Assembly (NCBI GenBank): GCA_013365325.1
Contig: JABVXV010000184.1
Span: forward strand, 1 to 64,000
Direction: 5' to 3'
Source of the DNA: Dipetalonema caudispina
Lineage: Eukaryota; Nematoda; Chromadorea; Rhabditida; Onchocercidae
DNA: 64,000 nt
Positions 13,801 through 25,958 of this stretch are shown here, piece by piece. How positions within the stretch are numbered: the stretch's first letter is position 1; each line of letters begins with the position of its first letter. The notes beneath the pieces are model-generated. The model had not been told where the DNA came from. It did no database searches and worked only from the letters and a program-made list of their open reading frames with translations. The position numbers and the translations under genes are program-made.

Positions 13801-15658
13801 ATATTAATTGGTAGGTAATAATATTTCAGTAAATATTAAAATATTCCGAAATGAAGGAATAATGCTTTGAAAAAAGAAAAACAGAGAAATGAAAGAAATA
13901 AATTCTTAATCCTAAAAAAATTGTTTTTAAGGAAAAGTGGAAACACAATGAAATATGTAAAATCTACTTGAGTAACATTTTAATTGCTGAAAAATTAATT
14001 GACTTTTCCATTAATTTTTCATTCTTCTCCTTTTTTTTAATCTGTTTTAATTTTTTCAACTTTTATTTTCCTGAGAAAAATGAGAATAAATGAGGTATAC
14101 AAAATCTATTTAGGTGAATTTTAATTGTTAAGGGAATTTCTTTTTTTTTTTTTTTTGTTTTTTAGCTTTAGATATTTATCGCAAAAAGTTAAATGTAATT
14201 AAATTGAGATACGGAAAAATAGCAAAACGTAGTAAATTAGTGGAATAATTTTCCCTTATAATTAATTTTTTTTTTAGAAAAATTTATTCCTTTTTATTTA
14301 GTTCTTTTTTTATTTCATTTCTAATTTAAAATATATTTTGTGTAAGAAACTACTGAGCTTTTCGTTGAATTACTCTTTGAAAAATTCTTTGAATTTGTTT
14401 GTTTACATCATTTTCTTGACAACCATTGAGAAGATGAACGTACCACATTCTGCTGTGCAATTTTATTCAGCAAAACGGATGTTTTTTTTTTTTTGTTTTG
14501 AGTAAATAAGTTTCATTGTAATTAGTTTTGACAAATTGATTGTTTAATTGCAAATTTTAAGGTTTATTTAAGGAAATTTTTGTTCCTTTTTTTTTTTACG
14601 GAAAGAAATTGGTTGCGTATTAATATTTGATAAATGAAATTTTTCAGTGAAAAAAAAAAAAAAAATGAATATTACATGACTAATGAAAAATTTTGCAAGC
14701 TTTTCAAGGAAAGGTGGAAGGAAAAGGGCATTAAAATACCGTATAATGATGTATTTCAATTTTCTTTTTTTAAGTTTATGGTAAAATTGTTGAAAGAAAG
14801 AGAAAGGGGAGAGAAGAGAAGAGAAGAGGAAAATTTAGGAAGAAAAAGAAAAAGATAGCGGAGGAGAAATTTTAAAAAATTTCAAAAAAGGAATTGAAAA
14901 GTTTTTTCGATACGTGATGAAATGTTAATGAAAGTTTGGAACGAAATGAAATGATAAATTTTGCAAACTTTAAGAATGCAGCTGTTGAATTTCTATTGTT
15001 ATTTGGAAGTGAGCAGTTGCGTTGGTTTCAAATTTCACTTTGGCTATTTAAAAATGGAATTAATGAGTTAAGCATACGAAAAAGCTATTAGAAATCTTAT
15101 AAGCTATCGCAAAAATATTTTAAATGAAATTTTAGAATTACTATAAAAACGCACAACACACATTGTTGTTGATGTCTATATTCTTGTTAATTATGCTCTA
15201 AGTTTATTTAATGTTTGTACAGTTGAAAATTTAGTAATCAAAGAAATTTTATGATAACACACACAAATCAACAATTTTTTTATTGTCTAAAAAAAAATAC
15301 AAAATCTATTTCAACATATTCAATAATTTAAAAAAAGGGAAAAACTAATTAATTTATTGAGAAAACGAGTAAAATTATGGATGAAAAATAAGAAATGTTA
15401 TTGTAATTGACTGAATATCACAAATTTTTTCATTAATTTTTTGCTTTATATGCAAATAAATGAAATTACGATAGCAGTATCCAACAATAATATCATCTGA
15501 AGTTTGAAATTTAAAAATTTTTTCAATTTTAATTGCTATAAATGACATTGCAAATTTCGTTGATTTATTAACAAGGATAGTTTTAAATTTAATTTGTTAC
15601 AAGTATAGTCTTTTTTTTTTTTTGAATAATTTTAAGAGTAAGTTTGATATAATTTCAG

Positions 15659-18600
15659 AATAACGATGAACGTATACAAGTTAGACGTATATCATTAGCC
15701 GAATTCACAGGACTCGAAGATTATGCCAAACAAAGGGAAAAGTAACTCATATTTTCAATTTCATTTTTAATTTCTAAAAATTACCCATTAATTATTTTGT
15801 GAAAGTTATCAAAATAATAAAAGAAGATGTATATGCAAAATTTCTGTATACGAATTCCTTGACAATTTTCATAATTTCTAAAACGATTTCAAATATTTGA
15901 ATAAGATTGAATTCGCAAATTGAAATGTACTTGTCACATTATTAAAAATATATGTACATTGCAATGCTATTTTATCAAAAAAATCTCATAAATCTATGAA
16001 TTTCAACAAAGATATTTTAGTGAAATAAAATGAAAATATTAGTTATTTGAAATTTAAATTATTTCCTTTCGCTTATTTTCGTTAAATTTTTTAAAGAATC
16101 AAACAATCCTACCTTTGAAAATTATAAAAATTGAATTTACTTTCAACTGGACTCAAATTTTTAGCTTTAATTTTTGACAACAAAACATCACGAAATTGAA
16201 AGAAAATCTAAGCAATTATGAATGAAAAAATGCAGAAGTTGCAAAAGGAATATGTTAAAAATAATTACAACAATTATGTTATTTTTAAATAAAATAAAAG
16301 TCCTTTTTTTTTTTGAATAAAATATCTACTTTAATGAAATTACAACTTTTCAAAAACATTCCCCTCAAAATTACAATTTTCTTTTATCCAACTAATTATT
16401 ACAACCATTAGTACTACTATTACTTTTTTTGTACTGCAATAATATATTTTGAACATTTCAAAACATTTTGTTAAAATTTTTTAAAAGGAAATAATATTAA
16501 ACTAATATAAAAAATATGTAAGAGTAATCAATGATTAATTATCTTTCCGCTTTCTATAAGCTGTCTTTTTCAAGTAAATACGAATTTGTAATATGTAGCT
16601 GTACTTTCTGAATAATTTATTATCATTCATCATCAATTTGCTAAATTATAATTAGGCAAATTAATTATTAATATAGCACTATTCATCATCTCATTAAAGA
16701 ATAAATGGATGTTATTATTGTTAGCAAATTCACTTATGCATCATCTAACTAACTTTTCTTACTTTAAAAATCTTTTTCATTATCATTCATTAAGTTAATA
16801 ATTAAGTACCAATAACACATGTACTAAATATGCTCGCTCAACTTATAAAATTATTTCGATTTTTGATTCAATTAAAGGTAGATAAATTAGAGGGATTATA
16901 AAATTATGAAAAAAGAGAGATTATATAATACGATTAATTCCATCATACAATCATATGATTACTATTAATCAATTTATGATTTCAAATTATACACATACAG
17001 TTGACGGAAGATTGTCATTTTATTCAAATATCACAAAATTTTTATTGTTTTTCTTTTTTTCTTACTTTTTTTTCCTATTTAATTCAATCAAGTTAGTTTG
17101 AGACTTCTTCTTTTTTTTTTCCATCAAACAGATTTAATGATAAGTAAAAATTATGTATGCGAAATTTATATGATGTTGAACTTATGTTTGCTTATGATTT
17201 GATATATAAAACGTTAATATGCACTAGAAAATTCATATCAAAATGATAATCAAATATATGATAAAATTGAATATAACATTTTTATGAAATTATCCATTTA
17301 ATATCAATAAAATGAAAAGGAAAAAAAAATTTTTGCTTTAATTGCTTTATTGGGAAATGCTATACTTATGATTGAAAATAACAATAAAATTTATATTAGC
17401 TTAAGAATTATGTTATCGAAATTCATATAGAAAAATTGATTTAAATGTTTGTAATCAAGAGGAACTTTTCCGGTTTTCCGATTGTATTTCTGAACATAAT
17501 CATGACTAGCAGAAAATATAATATCATATATCAGACTTTTTCATATAATTTTTACACTGCAGTAATATTTGCTGTTATCATCATTACTTTCATTGTCACT
17601 ACCATTCGCAGTGTAATATTTTGATGTTTCATTATCAGTATGACTAATTAGAGTTAATTTTATCACAACTATCATTCTCATCATCATTTTATCAATGTTA
17701 TTATCATATCTTGTTGTTACATTGCAATTAGCCATTCTTATCATCATAATCATCATTATCATTATCTATCATAATACAATCATTCAATTGTTTATACATG
17801 TATTTCCATTTCAATCTAATTGCTAAAATTTACGATCTAAGTAAACTTATTAAGATAATTTCCCTTCTTCATAAATTTTAATTATCATTGTCAAATTATT
17901 CATATTACAATTAAATTGATGTTTTTCTCACTTTCATTTTTTTTTTTTTTTTAATGTTTGACAAAAATGATTACTATTTAATATTACTTCCAGACAGAAA
18001 AATCTTATACAAACGGAGAAACTCAACAAACATATCACAAAAAATTATTCATCATCAATAAGTTTAATTAATGCATACAGTAATCGACGTCGTCCCATTG
18101 TTAGCAATACTTTTGAAAATATCAAAAGTACTGCACTACGAAAAGTATCTGAAAATGAATCAACCAAAAAATCGGAACAGATCAATTTCCATGATATTGA
18201 TGAAAGGTTGAAGTTTTTTTTTTTTTTTCAAAATTTTAATTTTTATTAAATTGCTATACTTTACCCATCTAGTATCAATTTTATCAGGTGATGATTTCTA
18301 AGATTATTAAAAAAAAAAAAAGAAAAATTCCTTTGAAAATTTCAAAATTAAAAATTGCGAAACAAGTTTTCTCAGTATTATTTCATATATTTAATGAAAA
18401 ATCGAAGGTTTCGAAATTTAAACGTTTTCAGAGTAGGAAATTTACGAAAACAGATTGAAAAAGCAATGAATGATTTACCAAATCAATCACCAAAAAAATC
18501 ATTTGATTCCGAAAATGAAAAAACTGAATTATTAATGGAAAGTCGAAAACTTGCTGGAGCTTGCAAAGTTTGCTCTTAACAGTTGTAAAATTTGAGGAGG

Positions 18601-20013
18601 AAGAAGAAGAGTTCAAAAAAGAAAAAAACCTTTCAAAATTTTTGCCGAAAAGAAATTATTAGAAAAATTTCCAGTCAAAAAATTAGCAAAATCTAATTTT
18701 AAAATTTAACATCAATGTCAGATGTCGATTTATGTAGAATGTTCATTACTCAACCATAGCAAAAATTTTAAAATAATTCAATTAGTTAAAACTTATGATA
18801 TTAGCTGGAAAAAAGAAAAAAAAAAAAAAGGTGCGGAATAGCCACTCTTGTACAACATTTGATAATGAAAACTTGAAAAGTTAACACAAATATTTTTTGG
18901 CCTAAATAGATGGAATCAAATCTTTTGAAAATAGTAATCAAACTTTAGAAAATTTTGCTATAATAAAAAATCTTCATTGTAACATTTTAATCTTGGCTAT
19001 TTTCTATAGATTGTAGCTTAATTTTAGGAAATTTTAAATGTAAAAAGATCTATTGGATACATTTTAATATAACTAAAATATCTAATAAATTTTTCACTTT
19101 TTTTAGATAGATTCTTAACATGAGCTCAGCAAAAAGTAGTAAATGTGTAATTGTTATCAAATTTGATAACAATATAATATTATGTAAATATATTTAGTAA
19201 TGCAGTATATCTAATTTTAGACAATGTTAAGTGAAATACATAATATTGGAAATGGTGAAAATTGGTCACAAATAATCAATGAAGTATTGGAAGCAGCTGA
19301 AGGAGTAACTCATATAACGGAACAAATAATTCGTAAATCAAATTCTATTTTTCAAGCACAATTAATGGCTACAAAAACTGAACAGGTTAATGAGTAAAAA
19401 ATGACAAATAAGCAAATTTAATTATTCTTTTATCAAATTTCACCAAAATTAATCAATCACTTTTTCATACTTATTGCTGGAATGGAAATAAACCAATAAA
19501 AATCTCAAATTTCAAGAATTATGAGAGATAATTCCTTTTTCTTTTTTTTTTTTTTCTATTCATCAATGGATTTACCCAAATTTTAAATCAAAATTATTAT
19601 AACTATTTATTTAATGCATGTCTTCATTATTGACACACACACACACACACACACATATGATACGATTTCCAATCATTTGACTAACATTTAAATATTTATA
19701 TTAGTATAGGTAACTTTATTATGGATACCTATAATTGATATGATTTTAATCATTTAATTAGCAATTGAGTTTGTTTCAGGTGAAATTAAATTATTCATAA
19801 ATTTTGAAATATTTTTATGAAAATTGCAAAAATTACGGTAACTTAGATGAAATAAAAAGTTTGTTACAGATGCTTAAATCACTTCTGGAAGTGTTACAAA
19901 GTATGGAAGAAGTACAAGCAAAAAATGGTGATAGTATGAAATTGTTAACAGTGCGAAGTACAACGTTAACAGCAACTGTAAGACAATTGTTACCAACCGT
20001 ACCGTATACGTAA
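15659..20013 (+). CDS. Unrecognised helical protein, 3' part, five exons
   Basis: Five plus-strand exons with GT-AG borders keep one frame: 15659-15741, 17994-18206, 18432-18567, 19221-19385 and 19870-20013 (TAA). The visible part is 246 residues. Exon 1 starts in phase 0 behind tttcag, so at least one 5' exon is missing. The N-terminal half is Ser/Lys/Asn-rich (NNDERIQVRRISLAEFTG; SNRRRPIVSNTF) and looks disordered. The C-terminal ~120 residues are amphipathic helices: RVGNLRKQIEKAMNDL, LLMESRKLAGACKTMLSEI, NEVLEAAEGVTHITEQI, MLKSLLEVLQSM. The spacing recalls helical-bundle adhesion/scaffold domains (talin/vinculin or FAT-like), but I cannot assign a family. The third exon also reads into a stop at 18577 if its gtttgc donor is not used. 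It is convergent with the truncated Mondo paralogue. Confidence 0.65.
17577..17770. repeat. ATC/ATT-rich low-complexity tract
   Basis: Imperfect TATCATCAT-type repeats lying in the first visible intron of the plus-strand gene. A minus-strand open frame here is a repeat artefact. Confidence 0.7.
19633..19654. repeat. (AC)n microsatellite
   Basis: Pure AC array inside the last intron of the plus-strand gene. Confidence 0.95.
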
Positions 20014-20254
20014 ACCTAATAATATTCCATGCATTTTATTTATTTCCATAAATGGTGTAGATAGAAATGAAGTATTTAATTAATAGCATCTAACAATTAT
20101 TGTAATTTAAAAATTTTACGGTAATATCTGTTGATGGAGTCAAGGAGGTATCAAAATATTACTTTGAAAGCGATAAAATTTATGAAAGATATGCGAGAAT
20201 CTTTCAAAACGTATAAAAATTTGAAAGGTGAAGAAGTTTCAATCGTCATTTCAC
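20014..20254 (+). other. Spacer with coding-like open frames
   Basis: Downstream of the plus-strand gene two frames are unusually open. One (20131 onward) runs into the 908-bp repeat, reading RYQNITLKAIKFMKDMRESF. The other reads VDGVKEVSKYYF and stops by about 20214. Neither has a convincing acceptor or known domain. It may be a 3' UTR or a decayed exon. Confidence 0.35.
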
Positions 20255-21162
20255 GCTTCTTTCAAGTAGGCATTTTGGGACTATCGAATTGTTACCGGAC
20301 TAAATCACTTTTAGATGATCAGATAATCTGTGACTTGATCTCAACCGTCCAGCTAAGAACTACAATTTATCAGGTTTCATTGATCTAAATTTGAAATATA
20401 AAGTGATAAAGAGTGTGATGTGAAGCTTAGAGGATAAATATAAAAAAAAGTCTCATGTTGTACCAAAAATTCGACGGAAAAATACTTTAATATAAATCAA
20501 AAATGATTGGTTGAACTGATGAGGTACAATGGAATATACAAAATTTTTTAAGAAAAATTATGAAAATGAAGAAACAATTGAGCCACTACGAATATTTAGA
20601 ATCCTTTTCAAAAAAGACGAAATATTTTCAAATGAAAGGAACGAAACCCGTAACAATTTTAGAAACAAAAGAAAATAGCGCATAATAGGCAAAAATACTG
20701 AGCACATAAATTAATTTTTCCTTCCACAAATTTTCACATAAAATATTTAAGAAAACATATGTTCGCATTTGAGAATGCCTAATAATTACGAATTCGGAAT
20801 GATTGCTTCAATCAAGATTCAATGAAAATTTAATATTCCAGAATAAATTTTATGCAAAGCTTCATAAAGACAAATTTATAATCGTCAAAATTTTCTTCCT
20901 ACATAAATTAGACGAATTCAGTATTTGGAAGGAAAGCTGGCATCTATCTTTTCAAGCTGAATTATCTAAAATCCAACAACATCGCTAAAACCAAGTGATA
21001 TTAAAGTGAAAAGCACACGCAACCTGATAATTTTGACAGTAACAACATCTTAATGGAAATGAAGTGAAAAAATAAACAGATCGATTAAAATAAGAAAACA
21101 TACTTCAGCAAGGAAAAAGATTAGAATAATATGCAAAATTAAGAATATTCAATATTTCTAAG
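20255..21162. repeat. 908-bp direct repeat, copy 1
   Basis: Aligns without gaps to 25959-26866. I count about five substitutions (~99.4% identity). Its left end is sharp (nothing shared to the left of GCTTCTTT). To the right homology continues after an 18-bp indel, but at clearly lower identity, up to and through the Mondo paralogue. It lies about 400 bp 3' of that gene. It contains a 61-codon open frame without an ATG (20803-20988) that is preserved in both copies. This is the downstream part of the tandem duplication that created the two Mondo genes. Confidence 0.95.
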
Positions 21163-21559
21163 AACTTGAAAAGGTATCTGATTGTTCTTTCTTCCAATCT
21201 TTTGCTTTCAGTTAACTTTTCCGAAAATGCCAAAAATTATGGTAAAAACAATAAACTTTCAAGGATTTTTGCACTCACACAATATTTTACTATCGAAGAT
21301 TTTTTCTTCATTGTTAAGAAGATAAGGTTATACATTTGGTGATACAACTAGGCTAATATCCATTAGGATCGAAAAATAAAAAAAAATAAGCTTAAGATAG
21401 CTCAATTCAACAAAAATATTCAACAACTGTCTACAAAATTTGAATAATCTTCTACCAAACGACTCAACATTGCTTGAAACTCCGATCCACGATAATGTCA
21501 GTTAGATCATTTTATTCTTGTTCATCTTGGAAATGAAGAGGTCACATGATGTGTTACAC

Positions 21560-24500
21560 TTATTGTTGCGATAATTCTTTTTTAATGTATTCCTGTAGAC
21601 CATTCGGATCATTCAACATACCAGCATTTGTTGCTAAATGCATTAACAACGACGAAGCATTTGCTCTTACAATGGATAGTCGGAAATTTGTCTGCAACCA
21701 ATTACTTGTTTCAGCTAAGGCTCTATCCGATGGTAGTTGACTAATTCGTTCAATTAATGTTACCATCAATGATTGCATCATTTTAGCCATCTACAAAAAT
21801 TTTTATTTATTAAAAAATAATTTTCACAATCTTTCAGTAACAAATCTCACCTTCTTTCATTCCGATATTTCTCGGTAATATGCAAATTAATGATTGAAAT
21901 GAAACGTAAGTAACTTCAAATTTTTTCAATTTTTTTTTTACTAGAATGAAAAAAGAAAATTATTTCCAAAGGATCATAGCGTAATAACACACTTATGAAG
22001 TTCATAAAAAGAATTTTACAATTTCTCATTTGGAATTTCCCACGTAAAAATTTTGTTATGCGCATAAAATTTGTATAATTGCAAAACTTACAATCCAAAA
22101 ATCATAATCTTGACTTGTTCGTTCCTTCACATATCGTTCCAGAAACTGTTCCATTTCAGCTTTCTGACTTACTGTAGGCTTTCGTGGTGATAATGGTAAA
22201 GAGGCTTGAAGTGATCTGAAAAGCAAAAGTAAATTTTGAACTGATCATAAATGGAATTTTCTACCGCTTTTTGAATTTAATTTATATTTTTAATGCTATA
22301 AGGCATATAATTTAATGATTGAAATGAGATATATAATGAAGTTATTTTGAATAGCCATTCAAGTATAGCTTATTACGAATATGAACGAAATTAAATAATT
22401 ACATACAAATGTAACCTATTAAAATGTTTAAAGTAAATTAAAAAATAAACCATCGCTATAAATTATTTGTGCAAAGTTGAATTTTATTCTGAACAACAAA
22501 TACTAACGCAATTTTATCACTTAATCGTTGTATATTTTGTTTTAGTCGTCTTGTTTTTGCTTCATCAAGCGCATTTTTCACTCTCAAATGTCGTATACGT
22601 TGAGAAGTACATGTCACAATAGCACTTTCTTCTGGTTTCTCATCACTACTATGACGTAAATTTATTAAATTTACCAAGCATTCAAGTCCTTTTTCTAAAT
22701 CGGAATCTTCAAGTCCTTTTTCTAAATCAGAATCTCTGAAAACAACAAAAAAAAAAAAGTACATAGAAGTAAAAAAAGCTTAATGAATGAAAATAACAAA
22801 AAAAGAGAACGATGACATAAAATTGTAACTTATATATTCTTAGTGATGAAAATTATAATACAATGAGATTTGATCATTATTTAATTTATTTTTAACAAAA
22901 ATAAGCGTATTATATTCAAAATTTTTGCAACTCTAACTAATTAACAATTACTCAATGAAATATGAATTGTTATTTTTAACCTAAAATTCTAGAATTTATT
23001 AAAAGTTTTAAATTGAAAATTTTTCATTAGAATTATTCATATGATTAAGAATTGAAAAATAAGCTAACTTATCCTCTTCCATTTTTTCATCCATAATATT
23101 TTCTTTTTCTTCTCTTATCGATTCAGCAATACTACTAACCATTTTCGAACCTTCTTGATCATGCCTTTAAAAAATATTTATAGCAAGTTTATTTTGAAGT
23201 TTTTAAAAGATAGACAAAGAAGTAAAATTCCCTTAATCAAAGTACATATTTCAATATAAAATACTAATTTTTTTTTTTTCAACTTCAAATTATTGTCTTT
23301 AATCGTTCATTTACTTACTACTTTGTTTTATTCAAATTTATTAGTTTATTCTCATACTTACTAATTCTCTTCTATTATTTTCAATTATTTTTTAAAATAT
23401 TTATTTTCACCAATAACTTATCTTCTTCCTAACAATATATGTTAAAGATACTAATCTTCCTAATAACTCATATTCAAAAAAGTATTTCATACTTTGGAAC
23501 ACGATGAATTCGTTCATCCTTTTCATGTTCCTGTTTAATTGATGCTGTATCACCTGGGAGAAGTGTACTTCGTTCATGTGATGTTGTTGCAGTCACTTTT
23601 GGTATTATTTGAATGTGAATGTTTTCTTGAGGATGAAGAGGTTGTGATACCAGAAGGTCAGCTGTAGTTGTGGTTGGTGGTAATTCTTTCTAAAAGTTTA
23701 ATTTCATTATTTAAATTTAAAAAAACAAATACAAATTATTCAATTTTATTGTTAACAGTTAATTTAAGTGGTGTTCATTTTTCATTGAAAAATAAGAATT
23801 ATTGCTAAATTTGTGATATCACTGTAAAAATTTTTAGATTTAGAAAGTTGAAGGAAAAAAAGAAAGGGCTAAATTCTATCAGAAGAAATTTATTTTGTGT
23901 TAAAATTTCAATGCAAAAAAAAAAAAAGTTAACCTTCCAAGTTTTATGTTTAGTACGGGTAGGAATTGAAGTTTTAATATTACGCGTTTGATGAGCTGAA
24001 ACTAATGAAACAGTTTTTGGGCTATTGATCGGTTGAGATCGTATCCTATTAGTATTCGAATCAGAAGTAATTTGCATAACAGATGATGTAGAAATTGGTG
24101 GAGAATTTATCAACAATGTTGAACTGGATGGAATTGATAATGATGAAGAAACTGGTAAAGTGGTTGTAAAATATTGTGGCATATAATCCAGATTAGATAA
24201 ATTAGTCGGGTAAGATACTGTAGAAGTAATTAAAGGTGTATGCCCATATGATACCTATAAAATACAAATATTACATTTGAATTAAATGACGAAGAAATAA
24301 TAAATTTAGAAATTAAAAGTATATTTTGGCATTTTTTTTTTTCTTTTACATTTTCATTAAATTATTTCAGATGAATGTTGAATAAATGTGAAATAAATTA
24401 ACGAAAAATTATTTTGATGCCTAATTCCTATAAAAAATTAAATTGATTTTTCTTTATTTTTTATTTTTTTCTAGGAAGGAGAAAAACCTGTCCATATGCT

Positions 24501-24943
24501 GTCACAGAAGGATCCGGAATAAATTGTTGTGCTATACCGGAAGATTGCTCTATCGGTGGCTCTACTAGATTTGTTAAAGTTATAAAAGTTTTTTCACATT
24601 CATCAGGCATAGTTGGTGGAATAGGTGAAGGGTTTGGTGGATTAAAAACATTTTCCGGTTGATTCTCCGATTGCTCTGCCGAATCTACAAGTAAATAATT
24701 CAAGTGGAATTTTGATGAAAAAAAAACTGATAAATGATAAGAAGAAAAAAGCTAAATTTTTGATATTTTTTATAAAAAAAAAAAAAAAAAATAAATTCTG
24801 AACAGATGAATAAAATTACAAAGCACTAACTGAAATTAATGAAATAATTAATATTTTTATTGTAATTATAATTATATCAAAATTTATTACAAAGAAAGAT
24901 AGTAAAACTAACCTAAACCAAGATATACACCCCACGGAATCAT
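21560..24943 (-). CDS. Truncated Mondo-like paralogue without a DNA-binding basic region
   Basis: Eight exons read in one frame: 24913-24943 (ATG), 24488-24684, 23934-24254, 23493-23689, 23069-23164, 22508-22735, 22092-22215 and 21560-21790 (TAA), giving 474 residues. From exon 2 on, each exon and intron phase matches the last seven exons of the intact Mondo gene at 27176-36167. The first exon is new (MIPWGVYLGL, donor gttagt), so the whole N-terminal nutrient-response module is absent. The basic region (residues ~260-281) reads REEKENIMDEKMEED where the intact gene has VERKRILHLNAEQNRR; the His, Glu and Arg E-box contacts are lost. Helix 1 has a 27-bp in-frame duplication (DSDLEKGLE twice). 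The zipper-like region (LDEAKTRRLKQNIQRL) and the C-terminal dimerisation/cytoplasmic domain (FLERYVKERTSQDYDFW, then 76 residues ~79% identical to the other copy) persist. Likely a dimerising, non-DNA-binding regulator; an ageing pseudogene is possible but no frame is broken. Confidence 0.8.
22681..22734 (-). repeat. 27-bp tandem duplication inside the truncated Mondo paralogue
   Basis: Two adjacent 27-bp units (22681-22707 and 22708-22734) differ by one base. They fall at the start of HLH helix 1 and make this exon exactly 27 nt longer than its counterpart at 28183-28383. Frame is preserved, adding nine residues. Confidence 0.95.
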
Positions 24944-25505
24944 TTCACATACAACAAATAAAAGTTAAGATAATGAATGCATAAAGAAGCTACAATAATA
25001 TATGACCTTTTGATCATATTAGCGCCATTTGATCTTTGATAAATCATTATATGATAATTTAATTCGAAGCTTATTAATTAATCCAATCAAAATTTCCCTC
25101 TATCATTGATGATCCTTCATTCTTTTCGTTCACTCCATTCTATCATCCATTTATCCATGTCATCTTTAATTTGAAATACATTTCTAATGAAATGCATCAA
25201 TTACAATAGTATCTAAATTTTTAATAATTTTCATAAAAAAAAAAAAAAAAAAAAAAACTTTTTGGATATTTTTCATAAAAATAAAAAAAAAAAACTAATT
25301 CTGAACAAATGAATGAAATTACAAAGCAACTTATCACTGTATCACAAATATGAAATATCGTTTTATTCTTTATCTGTTTTATGATATTTTTAAGTTTCTT
25401 CTATTTTATTCATTCCTTCAATTCCTTTTTAACTTCTTCTTCCATTTAACACTAATTACAAGATTCATTTTAATCTGATGTAATTTTGTAGATATTAGAA
25501 GTGTT

Positions 25506-25533
25506 CACGTTTCACGTTACAGAATAACGTGAA
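25506..25533. promoter_or_regulatory. Possible E-box-like palindromic element
   Basis: Two direct CACGTT half-E-boxes (25506-25511, 25513-25518) and one AACGTG (25526-25531). The last two lie within a perfect 9-bp inverted repeat (TTCACGTTA / TAACGTGAA, 5-nt loop). It is about 560 bp upstream of the truncated Mondo gene's ATG. Mondo/Mlx sites are paired CACGTG-like boxes 5 nt apart; here the gap is 7 and the boxes are imperfect, so function is conjectural. Confidence 0.25.
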
Positions 25534-25684
25534 AAGAGATGAAGTATGATTGGTTATTTAAATCAATTTTTGTTCTCCAAATTTACATATATCACAGTTT
25601 TGGTAATTTACTCATTGAAATTTTTATGTGTAAAATGGCACTAACTTCTAATTTTTCTTTTAATTTAATCGTTAAAGTCTGTGC

Positions 25685-25686
<2 letters not shown>

Positions 25687-25729
<43 letters not shown>

Positions 25730-25742
25730 TGTGGGTGTGTGT
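25687..25742. repeat. (GT)n microsatellite
   Basis: GT array with single A and G interruptions. Open frames on both strands here are artefacts. Confidence 0.95.
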
Positions 25743-25958
25743 ATTCTAAAGTGTATGAAATGTAGTTTGACATAAAGATTTGATGATAATTTGATTGTTA
25801 ATGTATCATGTAGAGTAGTGTTAAATTTCACTGAACTAGTTAAAAAGAATTTTGGATAGCATGAAATATAGGATACGATGTTATTCGATGAATTCATCAT
25901 GACTTGATAGTACTTCAACGTCACGGAAAGTGACCCAACATTTATTAAAGCTATCTAT

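Larger units (their letters stand above)
5047..15658. other. 10.6-kb gene-poor AT-rich region
   Basis: I see no exon chain I can support. It holds many A/T homopolymers (for example 9061-9089), CT arrays, two small tandem duplications and CT-rich, ATC-containing tracts. A plus-strand open frame at 10899-11279 (126 codons) has slightly lower AT content and a tatag acceptor-like start but no recognisable domain. Missing upstream exons of the plus-strand gene that begins at 15659 may lie here. Confidence 0.5.
24944..25958. other. Upstream region of the truncated Mondo paralogue
   Basis: Between the new ATG exon and the second 908-bp repeat. It has poly-A runs, a GT array and an E-box-like palindrome. 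No coding exon seen. As it lies just 5' of the minus-strand gene, it should hold its promoter. Confidence 0.45.

Noticed and set aside
25687..25924. Val/Cys-rich and Thr/His-rich frames
   Set aside because: Both are produced by the GT microsatellite.
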